Assembly: GCA_000827495.1 (NCBI GenBank)
Contig: KN817618.1
Span: 1 to 64,000 of the forward strand
Source of the DNA: Hypholoma sublateritium FD-334 SS-4
Lineage: Eukaryota; Basidiomycota; Agaricomycetes; Agaricales; Strophariaceae
Reading direction: 5' to 3'
DNA length: 64,000 nucleotides
The position numbers and the translations under genes were made by a program. Of this stretch, positions 1 through 12,040 are shown one piece after another (the first letter of the stretch is position 1; every line of letters begins with the position of its first letter). The notes under the pieces are model-generated. The model was given only the letters and a program-made list of their open reading frames with translations, was not told the DNA's origin and ran no database searches.

Positions 1-430
1 TTTTCGTTTTTTCTGCCCTCTAGGTTCGGTTTGCCCTCAGTTCAACACCCTCTTGGGTTGTCAAAGATGGTACTTTCAGTTATGTGGATTTTTACATCAG
101 GAAAACCTACTTTTTCTCTGGGTGTCTCTAAAATATACCTAGAGATACCAGGAGACACCAGGAGATAAAAGGTTGGAAAGATACCAAGAGCAAGGTCTAC
201 CTAAGTGAGACTTCCTAAATGTCTCTGGGTTGCTTTGAGATTGACTCAAGTTCTACCGAGATTGGTCTTAGAGATACCTAGATTGAACTCAGATATGCCT
301 TCATTATCTTTGAAAGTCCTCTTCATTTCTCTAGATTGCTTGTAGAGTTGCAAATATGTCTCTTAGAGTCTGACATTACTGGTATATTGGTAATAATAAA
401 TTGTATTATATGTAAATTAGTACAGGTAAA
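1..430. other. AT-rich stretch, no gene seen
   Basis: No open frame of note. The stretch contains many imperfect short repeats of the type AGAGATACC / CCAGGAGA between about 130 and 300. A 14-base block ACATCAGGAAAACC followed by a T-rich run at about 95-120 recurs inverted near 4190-4215, so this may be one end of an old transposon. No terminal repeat or target duplication could be confirmed. Confidence 0.4.
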
Positions 431-559
431 TCCTAAGTCTAAACTGCTACATGGTATGACGATGTAGCTGTGATGGGAACAAGATGAAGGAATGCACTGG
501 TATTAGACAGGAGACTTTCCCCGCAAAGTGTGCTGTGAGTAGGCAGGTCAGCAGGCAGT

Positions 560-3500
560 ATGCACATATGGACAACACATACATACCATGCAAGTGGGCG
601 ACATATATTGCGCACCACCGCGGGCAGTGAGCAGAGCACCGTGAGGATGGGCGACGTGCTGCGGTGTCACTGTCTCGAGCGCGTGAGCAACCATACTGCG
701 GCACGGACATCACACAGCGAAAACACGTACCTGCAAGAAACAGCAGATGGCGCAGCCATCAGCGATCGGGCGACCCACGGCAAGGGCGGTGTTGCGCTGG
801 GGCCCTGCGGCGGTCTCGAAGTCCCAGATACGGCAGCGGCATCGTATCATTGTTGACCGTTGAGGAATGTCGCAACCTGCAAGGTGTGCGGAGACGTCAG
901 CAGCGGCGACGAGCGTTGAGATGTGGGAGGTACTTACCTCATGGCCGTAGACGTCATAGACGTAGCAGCCGTGTCCATGGGGGGTGAATAAGTGCACCGC
1001 GCCGGAGTGCATGGGCCGTCGCGCTGGACCTCGGCGGCGGCGAGGCACTCCTCATACCCAGCAGCTAGCTAGACGTGTAGGCTGCTGGGGTGTTGGTTCA
1101 GAGGAAAAGAGACGCTCGCCGAGCCGGAAAGCCCCTGGCGCGCGTTGCCTCCCACACCGGCGCTTCCGCCGCGCTCGCCGACCCTGCGCTCCTCACTCAA
1201 GGCAAAGTCGACGTCCTCCCTCGACGATGCACCGATCGTGCACCCGCTGCCGCCTTTCTGCGCGATCGTGCTCTCCAACCCGCCGGCGACCCCTCGAAGA
1301 CGATCGGCCCGTCGCACCTCGCGCAGTTCCTCGTGTCGCGCCTCTGCCTCCGGCTGCGGAGACACTATAGGCGGTGTCCGCGCCGGCAGGCTGGGGCGTC
1401 GTTGCGACGGATATCGGCGGCGTGCGGGCTGAGTGGAGGGCGCCATGACGTCGGGCTCGACGGCGGCGGAGCACTCCGCGTGCTCGAGCGCCAAGAGCAC
1501 GGGCTGCTCTGGCGATGAATTGTCTGGGCCAGGGGTATCGGTGGCGGGGCGTGTGGGCAGCTTTCGATGGCGACCATTGCGGCGGCGGGGACGGTGATGC
1601 GGCTGGCCTTGTCCCCGAGACAGGTGGGGGAAAGGTGGTGGCTGAGGGCGGCTGTGGGCGAGGGATGCGCCGTGGCGGAGAGCGTCGGTGTTGCGGTATC
1701 TGTCAGCGGCGGTCTGGGGGCGCAGACGCAGCAGCGAAGGTGAAGCGGGCGCCGGGAGCCATGCGAGCTGCTCGGGTATCACGCTGGCTGCAGTGAGCCA
1801 TCGTCGGCGGGCGGGGCGGCATTCTCTGCGATTATGCGGCGGTGTGTGCGATGCGGTCGGGGTTGTCCGCGCGACGGGGGTCGGGAGCGAGGATGCAGCG
1901 AAGTGAGGCGACGGGAGATGTCGAGGTTGTGGCGGACGGGGTGGACGGTGCGGTATGCGTCGGCGAGGAGGTGGCGGGACATGCGTTGAGGGCGAACTTG
2001 GGGGTGATGAGCTGGCAGAATGGACTTAGCGACAGAAGAAAATCATTGAGGCGGAGCTTGAATTATGTGATCACGTGCCATCCTCGAGCGACGCGTCTCC
2101 GGCCTTCGTTGAACGTTGATTGTTGATTAGTCCTCTCAGCGCAGTAGTAGCTGTGACGAATCTGCGAAATGTGTTTCGCAAATTCGTCACTACTACTGCT
2201 GTGTCACTTCCTCGCCCCGCCTCGTCCCGCACCCTGCACCGCCCCGGCCGCCAGAGGCGCCTGCGCTCGTACCGCCGGGAGAGTCCATCGCTCTCGCCTG
2301 TCCGCGGCCCCAACCCGCGCCACCGCCGTTTACTCACTGCTTCGGCTCACGCGCCGCCAGACGAGGAGGAGAACGTGCGCACACGCCGCTGGAACAAGAC
2401 GTGCGCCATGCTGCGCCTCTATGTGCCGCCCTCCGCCGCCGCCTCTATAGCCGCGTCCACCAGCAGAGACGGCTCCGGCAGCGGGCTGTGCTCATCACCT
2501 CACCTCCGCGCCTGCTATCGCCTTCACCCCGCCTCCACCGACTTTCCCATGCCCTCGGACTCTGCGAACGACGACGCCGCCGCCCTGCTGGTCTTAGCCG
2601 GCAGGTCTTCTCTTCCCCGCCTTCCACCTCCATCGCCGCCATTTCCAACAGCTCAACGTTAGGTGGGGCCCGTTCCGTTCGGCACCGCCTCGCACCGCGG
2701 CCTCGAGCACCATCCCCCGCCAGTTCTCGTGGCTCTCGCCCGCTCGCCGCCCTCATCCCGCGTCGCCGCCGTGCTCACCGCTCAAGTGCGCGATACTCGT
2801 GCTTTGACGCTCCGCCGGACGAGGGGAACATACGGGCGGTGCACCAGGCTATCAACGGCCCTCGTCGCCGGCCCCTCCATCGCCGCTGCCTCCATTGCCG
2901 CCTCAGTACGGAGGAGTCGGTGACTCGTCGCTCCGCCTCCACACTCGCTCCCGCCTCCGTGTCGAGGCCGCCCACGCCGTCGATACTGGATTCGCCATGT
3001 TGCCCATTACCGTGAACCCGCCGTCTCCGTCATCGATTAGGCCATCCCCCGCGCCAGTTTTGGGCACACGAGAACGTGCATGTTGATGTGCATGAGCGGC
3101 CCCTCCCTCGCCGCTGCAGGCTGCTCCAGGTGAAGTACCCCCTTCCCCTGCCCCTTCCCCTGCCTGCCCTTTGCTCACATGCATCCGCCAACCGTAGCCA
3201 GCGACCGCAGCGCCGCATACGCAATTCGATGACACCGGAAAGGCGCGGATAGTCAGGACGTACAATGTAGCACGTCCTGCGCGGCCTGCGTTTCTCGAGG
3301 ACGCCAGCGCCTTCGGCCTGTCGTGACAAACCTACCGCACGTCCAGCGTGATGTGGGTGCCCGCCGTCGTCTCCGCCCCCCGATGTCTGCTCAGCAAAGC
3401 TGCTGACGGCGTGATATAGGCTTTCCCTGCTCAATCCCGCACCACATCGTCCTTCATCGACACCCGCGCCGCGGCAGCGGCCACTTGTTTACATCAATCG

Positions 3501-3740
3501 ACAGTGCCGCTGCCGCATCCGCCCCTCAACAATGCTGGCGCCAGCTGGCGCCACCTCGCTAGCAATCCGGGACGTCGTCTGCAGCAAGGGCATGGTTGTG
3601 CCGCGGGTACGGGTACAAGTGCACACCTTGTGCCCCTACCTACAGCGAGGTCTGGTGTGCACGCCATTGATGACGGTGGTTGCAATGTGACGGGAGGACA
3701 GAGTACGAGTACGGGAGCGCGAGGACTGCGGCATGCATGA
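560..3740. other. G+C-rich region without a supportable gene
   Basis: The base composition is far richer in G+C than the flanks. Several overlapping frames stay open on both strands for 100-240 codons (for example minus 1069-1782 and plus 2120-2662), but all are Arg/Pro/Ala/Ser-rich, as expected of any G+C-rich sequence, and none shows a domain I recognise. The + strand is G-rich from about 1500 to 2040 and C-rich from about 2200 to 3060, with a hairpin at 2141-2199 at the switch. A minus-strand piece at 710-1030 carries a plausible GTAAGT donor and a CAG acceptor, so a decayed gene cannot be excluded. Confidence 0.4.
2141..2199. repeat. Near-perfect hairpin (about 26-bp stem, 4-base loop)
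   Basis: The left arm at 2141-2169 pairs with the right arm at 2174-2199 around a TGTG loop. The arms match over the motif GCAGTAGTAG..GTGACGAAT.TGCGAAA, with a small bulge (CT) and one mismatch. It sits exactly where the G-rich half of the region changes to the C-rich half. It could be a miniature inverted-repeat element, a small-RNA precursor or a recombination footprint; the sequence alone does not decide. Confidence 0.7.
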
Positions 3741-4232
3741 CCTCGCGCTGGCCCTCGTAGAGGAGCGCATCGAGCAGCACACAGGTGCCGCTTTTCCGTT
3801 GTGGCTCAGTGCGAGCTCAACGCAACATCTGCGAGATTGGAAGGGGAGATTTAGCGCATTGGCACACTGTTCGCATAGTATAAGACCATTGTATATAAAT
3901 TATATGGTGAATAATATACTTTTGAATATGATTCTATGTGAACAGGAGAAGCTAAATACAAGATACACAGTATGGTGGTAATATTTACAAGTTATTGGTA
4001 CTAAAAGGTTATAAAGCATTGGAAAGCGATCTACGGTGCTTCCAGGTCACTCGCAGAGCATTTGTGACTACTTATAGAGCATATTGATTGAGTGACATGT
4101 CATGAAAATCCATTCAGGGACATAAATATAAGACTACGTGTACTCAGGCTACTTTTAGAATGTGTGAATTTCCCAGAAGCGCCCTGGGAAAAAAAGTGGT
4201 TTTCCTGATGTACCGCCATATAGTGGAATTAC

Positions 4233-4456
4233 TTGATGAGGATGACGAAGAAAGTTCCCAGATTATCAAATTCTACAACCAGTAAGACCTTTTGGTATAT
4301 AGTAGTTTTGTTGCTGATCCTACATCTAGCCATGTTTTCGGAGCAAAGGATCCCGGCGTTGATACTGATCTCAATTTGTCAGCCGCAGAGGATGAGTATG
4401 CAGTAATTAAAAGACAGCGAGCCTCAAAACGAGCGCGTCTCAATAATTCCGATTAA
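4233..4456 (+). pseudogene. Possible 3' end of an unrecognised gene or transposase remnant
   Basis: A short acidic reading frame (VELLDEDDEESSQ..) runs up to a possible GTAAG donor near 4281. A second open piece of about 50 codons, ending in a TAA at 4454-4456, reads ADPTSSHVFGAKDPGVDTD and finishes with a basic tail (KRQRASKRARLNNSD). Acidic then basic C-terminal tails like this occur in fungal transposases, but no catalytic motif is visible. Upstream frames are closed, so if this was a gene only its end survives. The family is not recognised. Confidence 0.25.
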
Positions 4457-4999
4457 TGTATTAACTATATACTTATAATTACAACATAATTTTCTTTGCC
4501 AATTATTTCCTCTTTTTCATGTAGTGAATAGCCAGGTCTAATTCTGAGAAAATTGTGGCAAGTAATTGACATCCGAGATCTGATATGCAAGTGGATATTC
4601 TGGTATTGCAGTACAAGAATTGAAACCATGACATGCCCTTCTTGTCGTACTGCTGGGTGAGGACAAAAATCTTCAGCATTCCCAATGGCACAATTTTATT
4701 TTCTGCTGCGATGGGGGGTAGCATATTCAGTCAGAATCATATGATCCAAGAAGTTTGATTTGTTCATGTCCTACTATCTATGTGCCTGCAATATTGTTGA
4801 CATTTCAGAAGTAATATTAGATTTACACCAGAATCATATCATTATTTGACTAGGTAGTTATGCTCAAATTTCTCGACATTGCACAATCTGCGTTATANAT
4901 ATGCAAGGCGAGCCTCGCGATCTGCCTCGATAATCATGCCCAGATTTGTTTACGCTGACTATGAATGTAGAAAACACAATAATTGGAGTCAATGAGCAT

Positions 5000-5255
5000 T
5001 GAAAGAAAATCTGGTGATACAAGACAACAATCAATAAATTAGGGAGTATTGGACAATCTCATAGCAGGATTGTAGATACGAGAAAAACATGTAGGCAGTG
5101 CTAATGCAAGACAAGAATTAATAAACTGGGGGGTCTTGGCTAAATTTATAGCAGGATTGTAGATATAAGAAAAGTATGTAGGTGGTGCTAATGAAAGACC
5201 AGAATCTAAAATCTAGGTGATAATGGTCAAATTTATGCCAAGATTGTAGATACAA
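5000..5255. repeat. Tandem repeat, about 87-bp unit, three copies
   Basis: The phrase GC(A)GGATTGTAGATA recurs at about 5064, 5151 and, diverged, 5237, giving a period of 86-87 bases. The units also share AATAAA.T.GGG and GTAGG.(G)TGCTAATG blocks. Divergence between units is visible by eye, the third copy being the most changed. No coding frame runs through it. It lies directly 3' of the broken Crypton-like gene and may be part of, or an insertion into, that element. Confidence 0.75.
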
Positions 5256-5395
5256 CAAGCCTAATCCTACCATATATACACCTGCAAATCTGACGCTCAA
5301 TCAGCAACTTATNAACATTACGCAAAAGCTCCTTTCTTATCATGCCCGGCAAAGCATTGGGACCATATCTAGGTGGTATCTTATATACAGCCCTA

Positions 5396-6465
5396 TCAAG
5401 GGTATACAATGTTGTATAATGTTCTACTCGTTTTGCTGATGATATCATTCAGGTGAATATTGCGCGTGTTATCCCCTCGGAACGCCATTGCAGTCGGAAG
5501 TAGAAACATTGCACGGTCTCGTATACCAAGGTGTACCTTGTAAGGGGTCGATGACTCTGGCTTTTCTAGATAATGCATTGATGCTTTCGTCAGCTCGTCA
5601 ACACCTCCAAAGGTATCTATTTGTAAATTTCCATGAATAAAATTTATAGCCTAAAAGGTGAGGAATCAGCGCACCTGTTTTGATGCCGTTGATCTTCATC
5701 ATCTGCATTTTCTCCATACGTTCTGGCTCACTGGCCTTTGCAGAACGCTCATATGTTCGGATGCGAATGTCGTTACGGAGCTGGAGTTGGGCGTTTGGAT
5801 CAGACGCATAATCGGCGCGATGAGAGAGGTGGGAACGATAATATTCCAGCGCAGATATGCATTGCTTGATCAAAGACGGGCCGACTCGTGTTCCGGAAAG
5901 GTTTGCCCCATCATTGCCGGACGAGCGCTAAATCAGATCCAATTTTTATGAGTTGCCAGCCCCTCTGAAGCTATCAATGCACACTCACCTTGGGCCGTGT
6001 TGTTTCGAACTCGAGAAATAACGCCACCTTCGTGGCTGTTATGGGATGCGACGGAATGTATTCCAGCGTGTTGTCTTCCTCCCGCCTCCTTGACTGATCG
6101 CTGACCCACCACTTCTCATATCCTTTGAGATGTCGAGCGTATGCTATTTGTGTCCCGGTTTCTGATGCTATACTGTCTTCGAGTGCAAGTCGCTGTGCGT
6201 GGGTTTCTTGCGTCATTGTGAGCATCTGGGCTGTCGCATTTCCTTTTGATTGAATAAGCGCTGGGACAGTTGGGACATCGAAGGATTGACCGCCAGAGTC
6301 TGTATGCATAGAATAAAGCATGACAGGCTCTACCGAAGTGTGCTGAGAATTGAGTGAAGGTGGCCCGTCTCTGTCAGATCTGAAACACCTTCGTCGAGAG
6401 GGTGATGAGAGTGTGATATGTCGACGTTCCTGAGGGGAGAGGTTTTGACTTGTAGGAAATGCCAT
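5396..6465 (-). pseudogene. Crypton/Ndc10-type tyrosine recombinase-like gene, truncated
   Basis: Three consecutive exons give a protein that follows the DNA-binding region found in basidiomycete Crypton-like elements and in the Ndc10 (CBF3 subunit) domain. Exon 1 (6465 down to about 5987) contains YARHLKGYEKWW and VALFLEFETTRPK. Exon 2 (about 5915-5680) reads VGPSLIKQCISALEYYRSHL, then a basic stretch ending in MKINGIKT. Exon 3 (from about 5622) contains LTKASMHYLEKPES and RDRAMFLLPTAMAFRGDNTR. The frame then meets a stop at 5396, where relatives continue through the region that carries the catalytic residues. A different frame at 5233-5448 stays open and may hold a shifted continuation. The start at 6465 is the first ATG in frame. 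Domesticated or dead cannot be decided, but the missing C-terminus favours a relic. Identification rests on recalled family patterns. Confidence 0.65.
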
Positions 6466-6639
6466 GCTGTGCGCTTTGAAATATAGAAATCAAATGAGAA
6501 GCCACTGCCTGTGGCACAGTTGAATGATGTAAATGTTTTGTGGCTGGTCCACATCGGTGGCTTAGAGACTGAGGGGCCTAATTGGTCATCGGAAAGGAGT
6601 TCCTTGAACATGAAATCCCCGAATCCTTGATTCATCCCT

Positions 6640-7770
6640 AAGCTCTTTTAAAATCTGTCGACACAAATACTACGTACCCATTTAATTATTTTGCTGCTCG
6701 TACTTGAGTTGAAAGCTTGAATACAAATAGAATTAAGATACAAGTGAAAAGCTGTTAGTCTTAGTACCTCATCAGCCAAATTCCAAAGTGGCGAAGGCAA
6801 GGCGAAGCCTGAGCCTCCAAAAGTAGAATTGACCATGATGCATGATGGCCGGTGGCTCACGCGTGTTCACTGCTGGCCTCAATTATTTAACAATGGTATT
6901 ATCCAGTTGATAGAAATCTATCGAATGGTATTTTACTGGTGACCGGAAACCAGCCATAACCACTGCAAAAAAAGTGGTCACCGCGGAGTCACCACCGCTA
7001 TCAATCAGTGTCAGGTATCCTCTATGTATGACTAATTTTGTGTACTCGTTCATTTTGTCTGATCTCCACGTCGTCTCACGCAGCGACGGACATAGACGAC
7101 AATTCAATCTGGCAATACGGCCATTTATCCGGTGATACAACTGCAGCGGCTGCGACCGCTGCGCCCAATTTTGTGGGTCCCTATTATTGTACTTCGATAC
7201 TGCGACGCGCACTGAATATGAAGTTTTCCCAAGGTTTTCCTCTAGCTTCGGGCATTTCGAGAGCCCACACCCTTGTTTTTCTTCACGTCGCGACGTTCAT
7301 TTACGTTCCAATTCGCCGATCCGGCGGTGCTTGATTGGCGCGCTGGCACCCTTTTGTATCGCTGGCTGAATAACTTTAACCCAGTCGCTGAAGGAAACTG
7401 GAAAATGAAATTTTAGCAAGCCTATACGACGGCCCATCAGATGGCAAGCCTCTAGCTAGGATGCGAGAATAATTCCATCTGCAGAACAAGTTCGTGTTCG
7501 GTGCTCGCCTGTGCTCGCGAATTGCGTCTCCCAAATTCTCCTGCGCTAAACCGGAATAGTGACTTCTATTGGCTAGCGCCGACTAGCATGCTGACGCGAT
7601 CAGTCAGAAGCAATCAACAAGAGGCATTCATAAGTGCGCCTTCTAACTCACCACCATGTTTCTATCGCCCCCATCCCTCTGGCCATCCGAGGCGCCTGCT
7701 CGTCGTTGACGCGGGCGATGGCGCGGCCGAACTGCGCGGAGATGATCGCGGTCGTTAGGGCCGCGAGCCT
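6640..7770. other. Intergenic stretch, no supported gene
   Basis: Open frames up to about 110 codons exist on both strands (minus 6648-6860, minus 6883-7212, plus 7038-7334), but none shows a domain, convincing splice pattern or homologous repeat elsewhere in the window. The last few hundred bases probably contain the promoter of the F-box-like gene that starts at 7833. Confidence 0.4.
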
Positions 7771-7832
7771 TACCTCATTTGGTTTCCAGGCAGCACGTCG
7801 TCCAGCCCGTCGCCCATCTGCCTCCCACCCCC

Positions 7833-10800
7833 ATGGCCTTCCTCCAGCGCATCGCGCGCGCCGACGAGAAGGGCACCGACGGCGCAGTGCACCCGCGCGT
7901 CGCCGCCGCGGCCAGCGCCGGGATCATCCGCCGCGTCTCGTCGATCTTCCTCCCACGCAAGAAGCCCGCGCCGCCGAACCTTGCGCTCGTCAGCGCTGCG
8001 CTGGCCTGCGCCCCACGACGTACGTCGTACGCCTCCGCCAGCACGGACTCGGAGGACGACATCCGCATCCCCAGCGGGCTCGGTAGCGCCGCGAGCGACC
8101 TCGGCTCGCTGCCCCCGTCGCCCTTCTTCCACGCCTTCCCGACGCCTCCAGGCTTCCAGCGCCCGCGGTCCGCGAGCTCGCCGAACTTTGAGACGACGTT
8201 CAACGTCAAGATGCGCGAGGCGCCGTTGGCGGTGAGAAGGCCGCCGCTCCCGCCCGCGGTGTTTGCGCTCGTCGCGCCTCACCTCCCGCGCGCGGACCTC
8301 GCTGCGTGCGCCCGGCTTGCGCGCGCGTACACCGAGCCTGCGAGGGGGGCGCTGTACGCGCACATCGACCTCGACGCCCTCTCGCCAGCACACGCCGAAA
8401 AACTCCTCGCCCTCTTCGCTTCGCGCGCCGACCTCCCTGCGCTTGTGCACATATTCACCTGCCGCGCCTGGCCGCCCTTCTTCTCCCCGGCCGACGAACA
8501 CTCTGCACACCTCACTGCCGCCCTCGCGAGCGCCCTTGCGCGCATGGGCGCCCTTTGTGCGCTCACGCTCCCCGCGTTCGACGCCGCGCTCCTCGCGCGC
8601 CACTCTGCGTTCGGGCTGCGCGCGCTCACGCTCACCGCACGGCGCATGGCCCTCGCCGACGTGCGCGCGCTCTTTGCGTGGCTCGACGGGCAGACGAACG
8701 TCGTCGCGTTGCGTCTCCCGTTCCTGGCAGACACCGCACCCGTGCCCGCCGCTGCGCGCTCGAGCCCGCACCTCCCCGTGCAGGCGGCATCGCCACGTGT
8801 GCCGGTGTTCGCGCCGCGCGCCCCGCCAAGTGCGCTGGCGGTGCAGCTCGCGGCGCCTACGCTCCTCCCGAACCTCACCACGCTGCACGCCCCGCCGGGG
8901 CTTGCGCTCCTCCTCGCCTCCCCTCTCACCCTCGCACCCACACCACCACTGGCATCGGCGCTCCCCTTCCCCACCCGCCGCCCACTCACATCGCTCACCA
9001 TCACCCTCGTCACGACGCTCTACGCAGGCCTGCGCCCCGCCGCCCTCATGGGCGCGCTGCGCGACGGGCCCACACATCTCTCCCTCCGCGTCGCGCGCGC
9101 GGTCGACCGGCGCACGGTCGAGAAGGTAGTCGGCGCCGTCGGCGCGGCGCTCGGCGGCGGCGACGCGCTGCAAGACGGTGACGACGCGGTACATGGCGAC
9201 GGTCCGGCGGGCAACGGGGCACCGAAAAGGGAGGAGAGCGCAGGAGGCAAGGACGACGCGGGTGGGAGTGGCCAGGCGAAGAAAAGATGGGCGGGCACGG
9301 GCCGCGTGCCGTTTGCGATGCCCATGCGCGCGAGCGCCGTTGACCTGACATTGCCGGTCGCGTTCCCGGTGCAGGACGCGCCGCGCGTAAGAGCAGCGAG
9401 CCTGGTGCCCCGCGCACCCGAAGAACCGCGCGCCGCGTCCCTGAGGTCGATGGTCGCGCGTGCGCCTATCGTGCGCGATGACGAGCCGCCGGTGGTACCG
9501 ACAACGGATCGGACACTCGTAGTGGAGAGCCTCAGAGCGCGGACGATAAGCACGGCGACGAAGCGTAGCATGGTCGCGCGCGCGCCGGTCGTGCGCGACG
9601 AGGACGAGGATGAAGACGACGAAGAGGTGCCGAATCCGGCACTGGTCGTCGAGAGTGTGAGGGTGCGCACGATAAGCACAGCGACGAAGCGCAGCATGGT
9701 CGCGCGTGCGCCGGTGGTTCGCGACGAGGACGACGAGGATGGAAAGGGGACCCGAGCGCATCTACCCACTCGTACCCGAACGACAAGCGCCGCCCTCGCG
9801 AAAAGCCTCCCTCCTTTGCCCATGGTTGCGCGTGCGCCCGTTGTCCGCGCCGAAGAGGACAACGCACCGGCGGACGCGCGGCGTCCCGAGTCCACCGCCA
9901 GCGGCGGCGCAATCACACGCAGCATAATGACAGGCGCCCCGCGGCCGGTGTCCACCGCGAGCGACGCCTCGTCCCAACGCCGGAAGCTGCTGCTCGCGCC
10001 GCGGGCGCCGTTCGCACGGGACGACGGCGACTCTGAGCATCTTGCATCGCCGTTGGCCGCGCAGAGCTTCCGCTCGCGTACGGAGAGCACGAACTCCAGA
10101 ATGGTCGCGCGCGCGCCGACCGTGCGCGACGAACCCGACGACGCCACCGACGGCGGGGTGATTGCCGCCGACGCGCGCCCGGTGTCCATGGCCAGCGACG
10201 CCTCGTCGCGCCGTAATCCAAGCACTCATAGGGGCCCGGGTGCGCTGCTGCTCGCGTCTCGCGCGCCCGACGCCGAGGCGGCGTACCTCGCATCGCCGCT
10301 GGCCGCGCTGAGCTTCCGCTCGCGCACGGAGAGTACGAGCGGGGCGAGTACCAGCGCCCCGTTGAAGGCCAGGCGCATGGTTGCGCGCGCGGCGACCGTG
10401 CGCGACGAGGACGACGATGCGGACGCGGACGCGGACGAGGCAGAGCGGGCGGCGCCGCTGGGGCGCGTTACGCCAGCACCAGAACCCCAAGACAGGACAA
10501 CCCGTGCGCCCAGTCCGCCGCCGGCGCGCGCACACGCCGGACGGGACCCACGCGCACGCACGGTGAGCGCCGGCGGCGCACTCCGGCGGCACGGGCGCGC
10601 GCTCTCGGGGACGCTCAAGGCGCTCGTCGGGCGCGGCCCGCGCGCAGCGGCCGCGGACGCACCGCCGGCTGCCCTGCCGGCGCCGGACAACGCAGTAGGA
10701 CAGCAGTGGAGCGGGCTTGTGTCGCTCGAGGTCGCGTTCGACGCCCCTGGCGCGGACGACGCCGCGCGGGAGGAGGTGCGTCACCCTTGCACTCGCATGA

Positions 10801-11135
10801 TTGAACAACGCTGACGTGTGCATTTGTCTGTTGTGCAGGCGGTGTACAGGAGCCTGAGCGCATCGCTCGCGCGGTACCGCGTTCTCACCTCTCTCACTCT
10901 GCGCATCCTCCCTGAGGCCGAGGAGGAGTCCAGCGCCGCCGCGGATGTGCCCCCGCCAACAGAGCCGACCGCGAACGAGCAAGACCTGCTCGACGCGTGG
11001 GCGCGGCTCTGCCCCACGCTGCAGTCCGTAGCACTCTTCTCCGGCGCGCGCTGGACAAGGGGCCAAGCGCCCCCAAAAAAGCCGGTGCATGTGATGCTGC
11101 AGCTCACCGCGCCCGGCCAACCATTTCTACTATAA
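7833..11135 (+). CDS. F-box-like protein with MVARxPxVRDED repeat linker
   Basis: Two exons (7833-10775 and 10839-11135; 1,079 residues, sum a multiple of three). The start is the ATG in CCCCCATGG; the frame upstream has only non-ATG codons. Around residues 130-175 lies an F-box-like segment (LPPAVFALVAPHLPRADLAA), followed by leucine-rich stretches (LCALTLPAFDAALLARHSAF; ALFAWLDGQTNVVALRLPF) and YAGLRPAALM..DRRTVEKVVG, a pattern I recall from polypore F-box proteins. Residues about 535-855 are a disordered linker with six clear copies of (M)VARxPxVRDED plus an acidic run, and two degenerate ones. The last exon (AVYRSLSASLARYRVLTSL; LCPTLQSVALFSGARW) is a final leucine-rich unit. F-box proteins usually act as substrate adaptors of SCF ubiquitin ligases; that role here is inference. 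Parts of the gene recur in the chimera at 15831-20805 and in the relic at 13856. Confidence 0.75.
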
Positions 11136-12040
11136 TTCACTCTCTATCTCTTTCTTTTTTTGCACGGTACAGCCTACTACGTATACCACAAGGAACACAC
11201 CCGCCTATCAGATCTCTGTTGATAATATCAGACACTCGCTCTGTCCCATCCATCCCTGTGCCATTACCACTGACCTGCCCTTGATATTTTCCTTGTTACC
11301 CGCGATCCATTCCACTGCTTTCTCCGCCTGTGTCGTAATAGTTATATACCACTGACCGCGATACCCGTACATAGGTGCACTGTCCTTATAATCTACAGCC
11401 CGCAGCATGCCATAGCCTCAATCGACCGTGGGGACTACAGGGATCGAATAGCTATTGGTGCTCAGAGGTACCGCCAATCGGCCGCAGTACTCGAACTAAA
11501 CAAGTGCCCGAACCGGCTTCTAATGCGTTCTGCGCAAGTCCCCCGTCTTTTGTTCTGTTTTTCGCTGCCCCAGGACACCCATGTACACCTCTGTATGCCA
11601 TCACTATTGACCACACTCATTGATGTTTTGTCTACAGCCGCGGTCGGGTGCCGGCGCTACGCGGAAAACCATCGCAAGTTTCCCAGCATGTTCTCAAATG
11701 CATATTGCTTTGCAAGAGTGGAATGACCATACATAATTGAAGTTTTCACAGAAAAGTATTCACCTAAAAAGCTGGCTGCACTGTAAGAAAAATCGCTACT
11801 ATCCTGATTTCTGATATTTTCACATTGGTACTGCATCTAAGTATTAATATTGTAAGAGACAGGAAACTTGCAAACCCCAACGTAAAACTAACGTAAAACG
11901 GACGCGTCCGCAGGCGCCGATGCCCGCTACATTTGGCCCAAATGGGGTACGCGAAAAGTCATCAAAGTAGTAATTTACGCCGCAGATTAAGTACCCTTTA
12001 TTTATTTATATGTCCGGAGTCCGCATCTGTCTCTCAGAGC
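11136..12040. other. Intergenic sequence duplicated downstream
   Basis: Sequence between the F-box-like gene and the dienelactone hydrolase, with the 3' ends of both transcripts converging. Blocks at about 11430-11520, 11545-11610 and 11880-12005 reappear in the same order and orientation between about 13990 and 14635, with gaps. No separate gene is seen. Confidence 0.6.

Noticed and set aside
1069..1782. 237-codon minus-strand open frame in the G+C-rich island
   Set aside because: Composition is Arg/Pro/Ser-rich as in chance frames of G+C-rich DNA, no domain is seen, and other frames over the same bases are also open.
7770..9761. 663-codon minus-strand open frame
   Set aside because: It is the antisense shadow of the F-box-like gene; the plus frame has a recognisable F-box, repeats and a paralogue with the same frame conserved.
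9762..11120. 452-codon minus-strand open frame
   Set aside because: Antisense shadow of the same gene's 3' part; it is not open in the homologous chimera, while the plus frame is.
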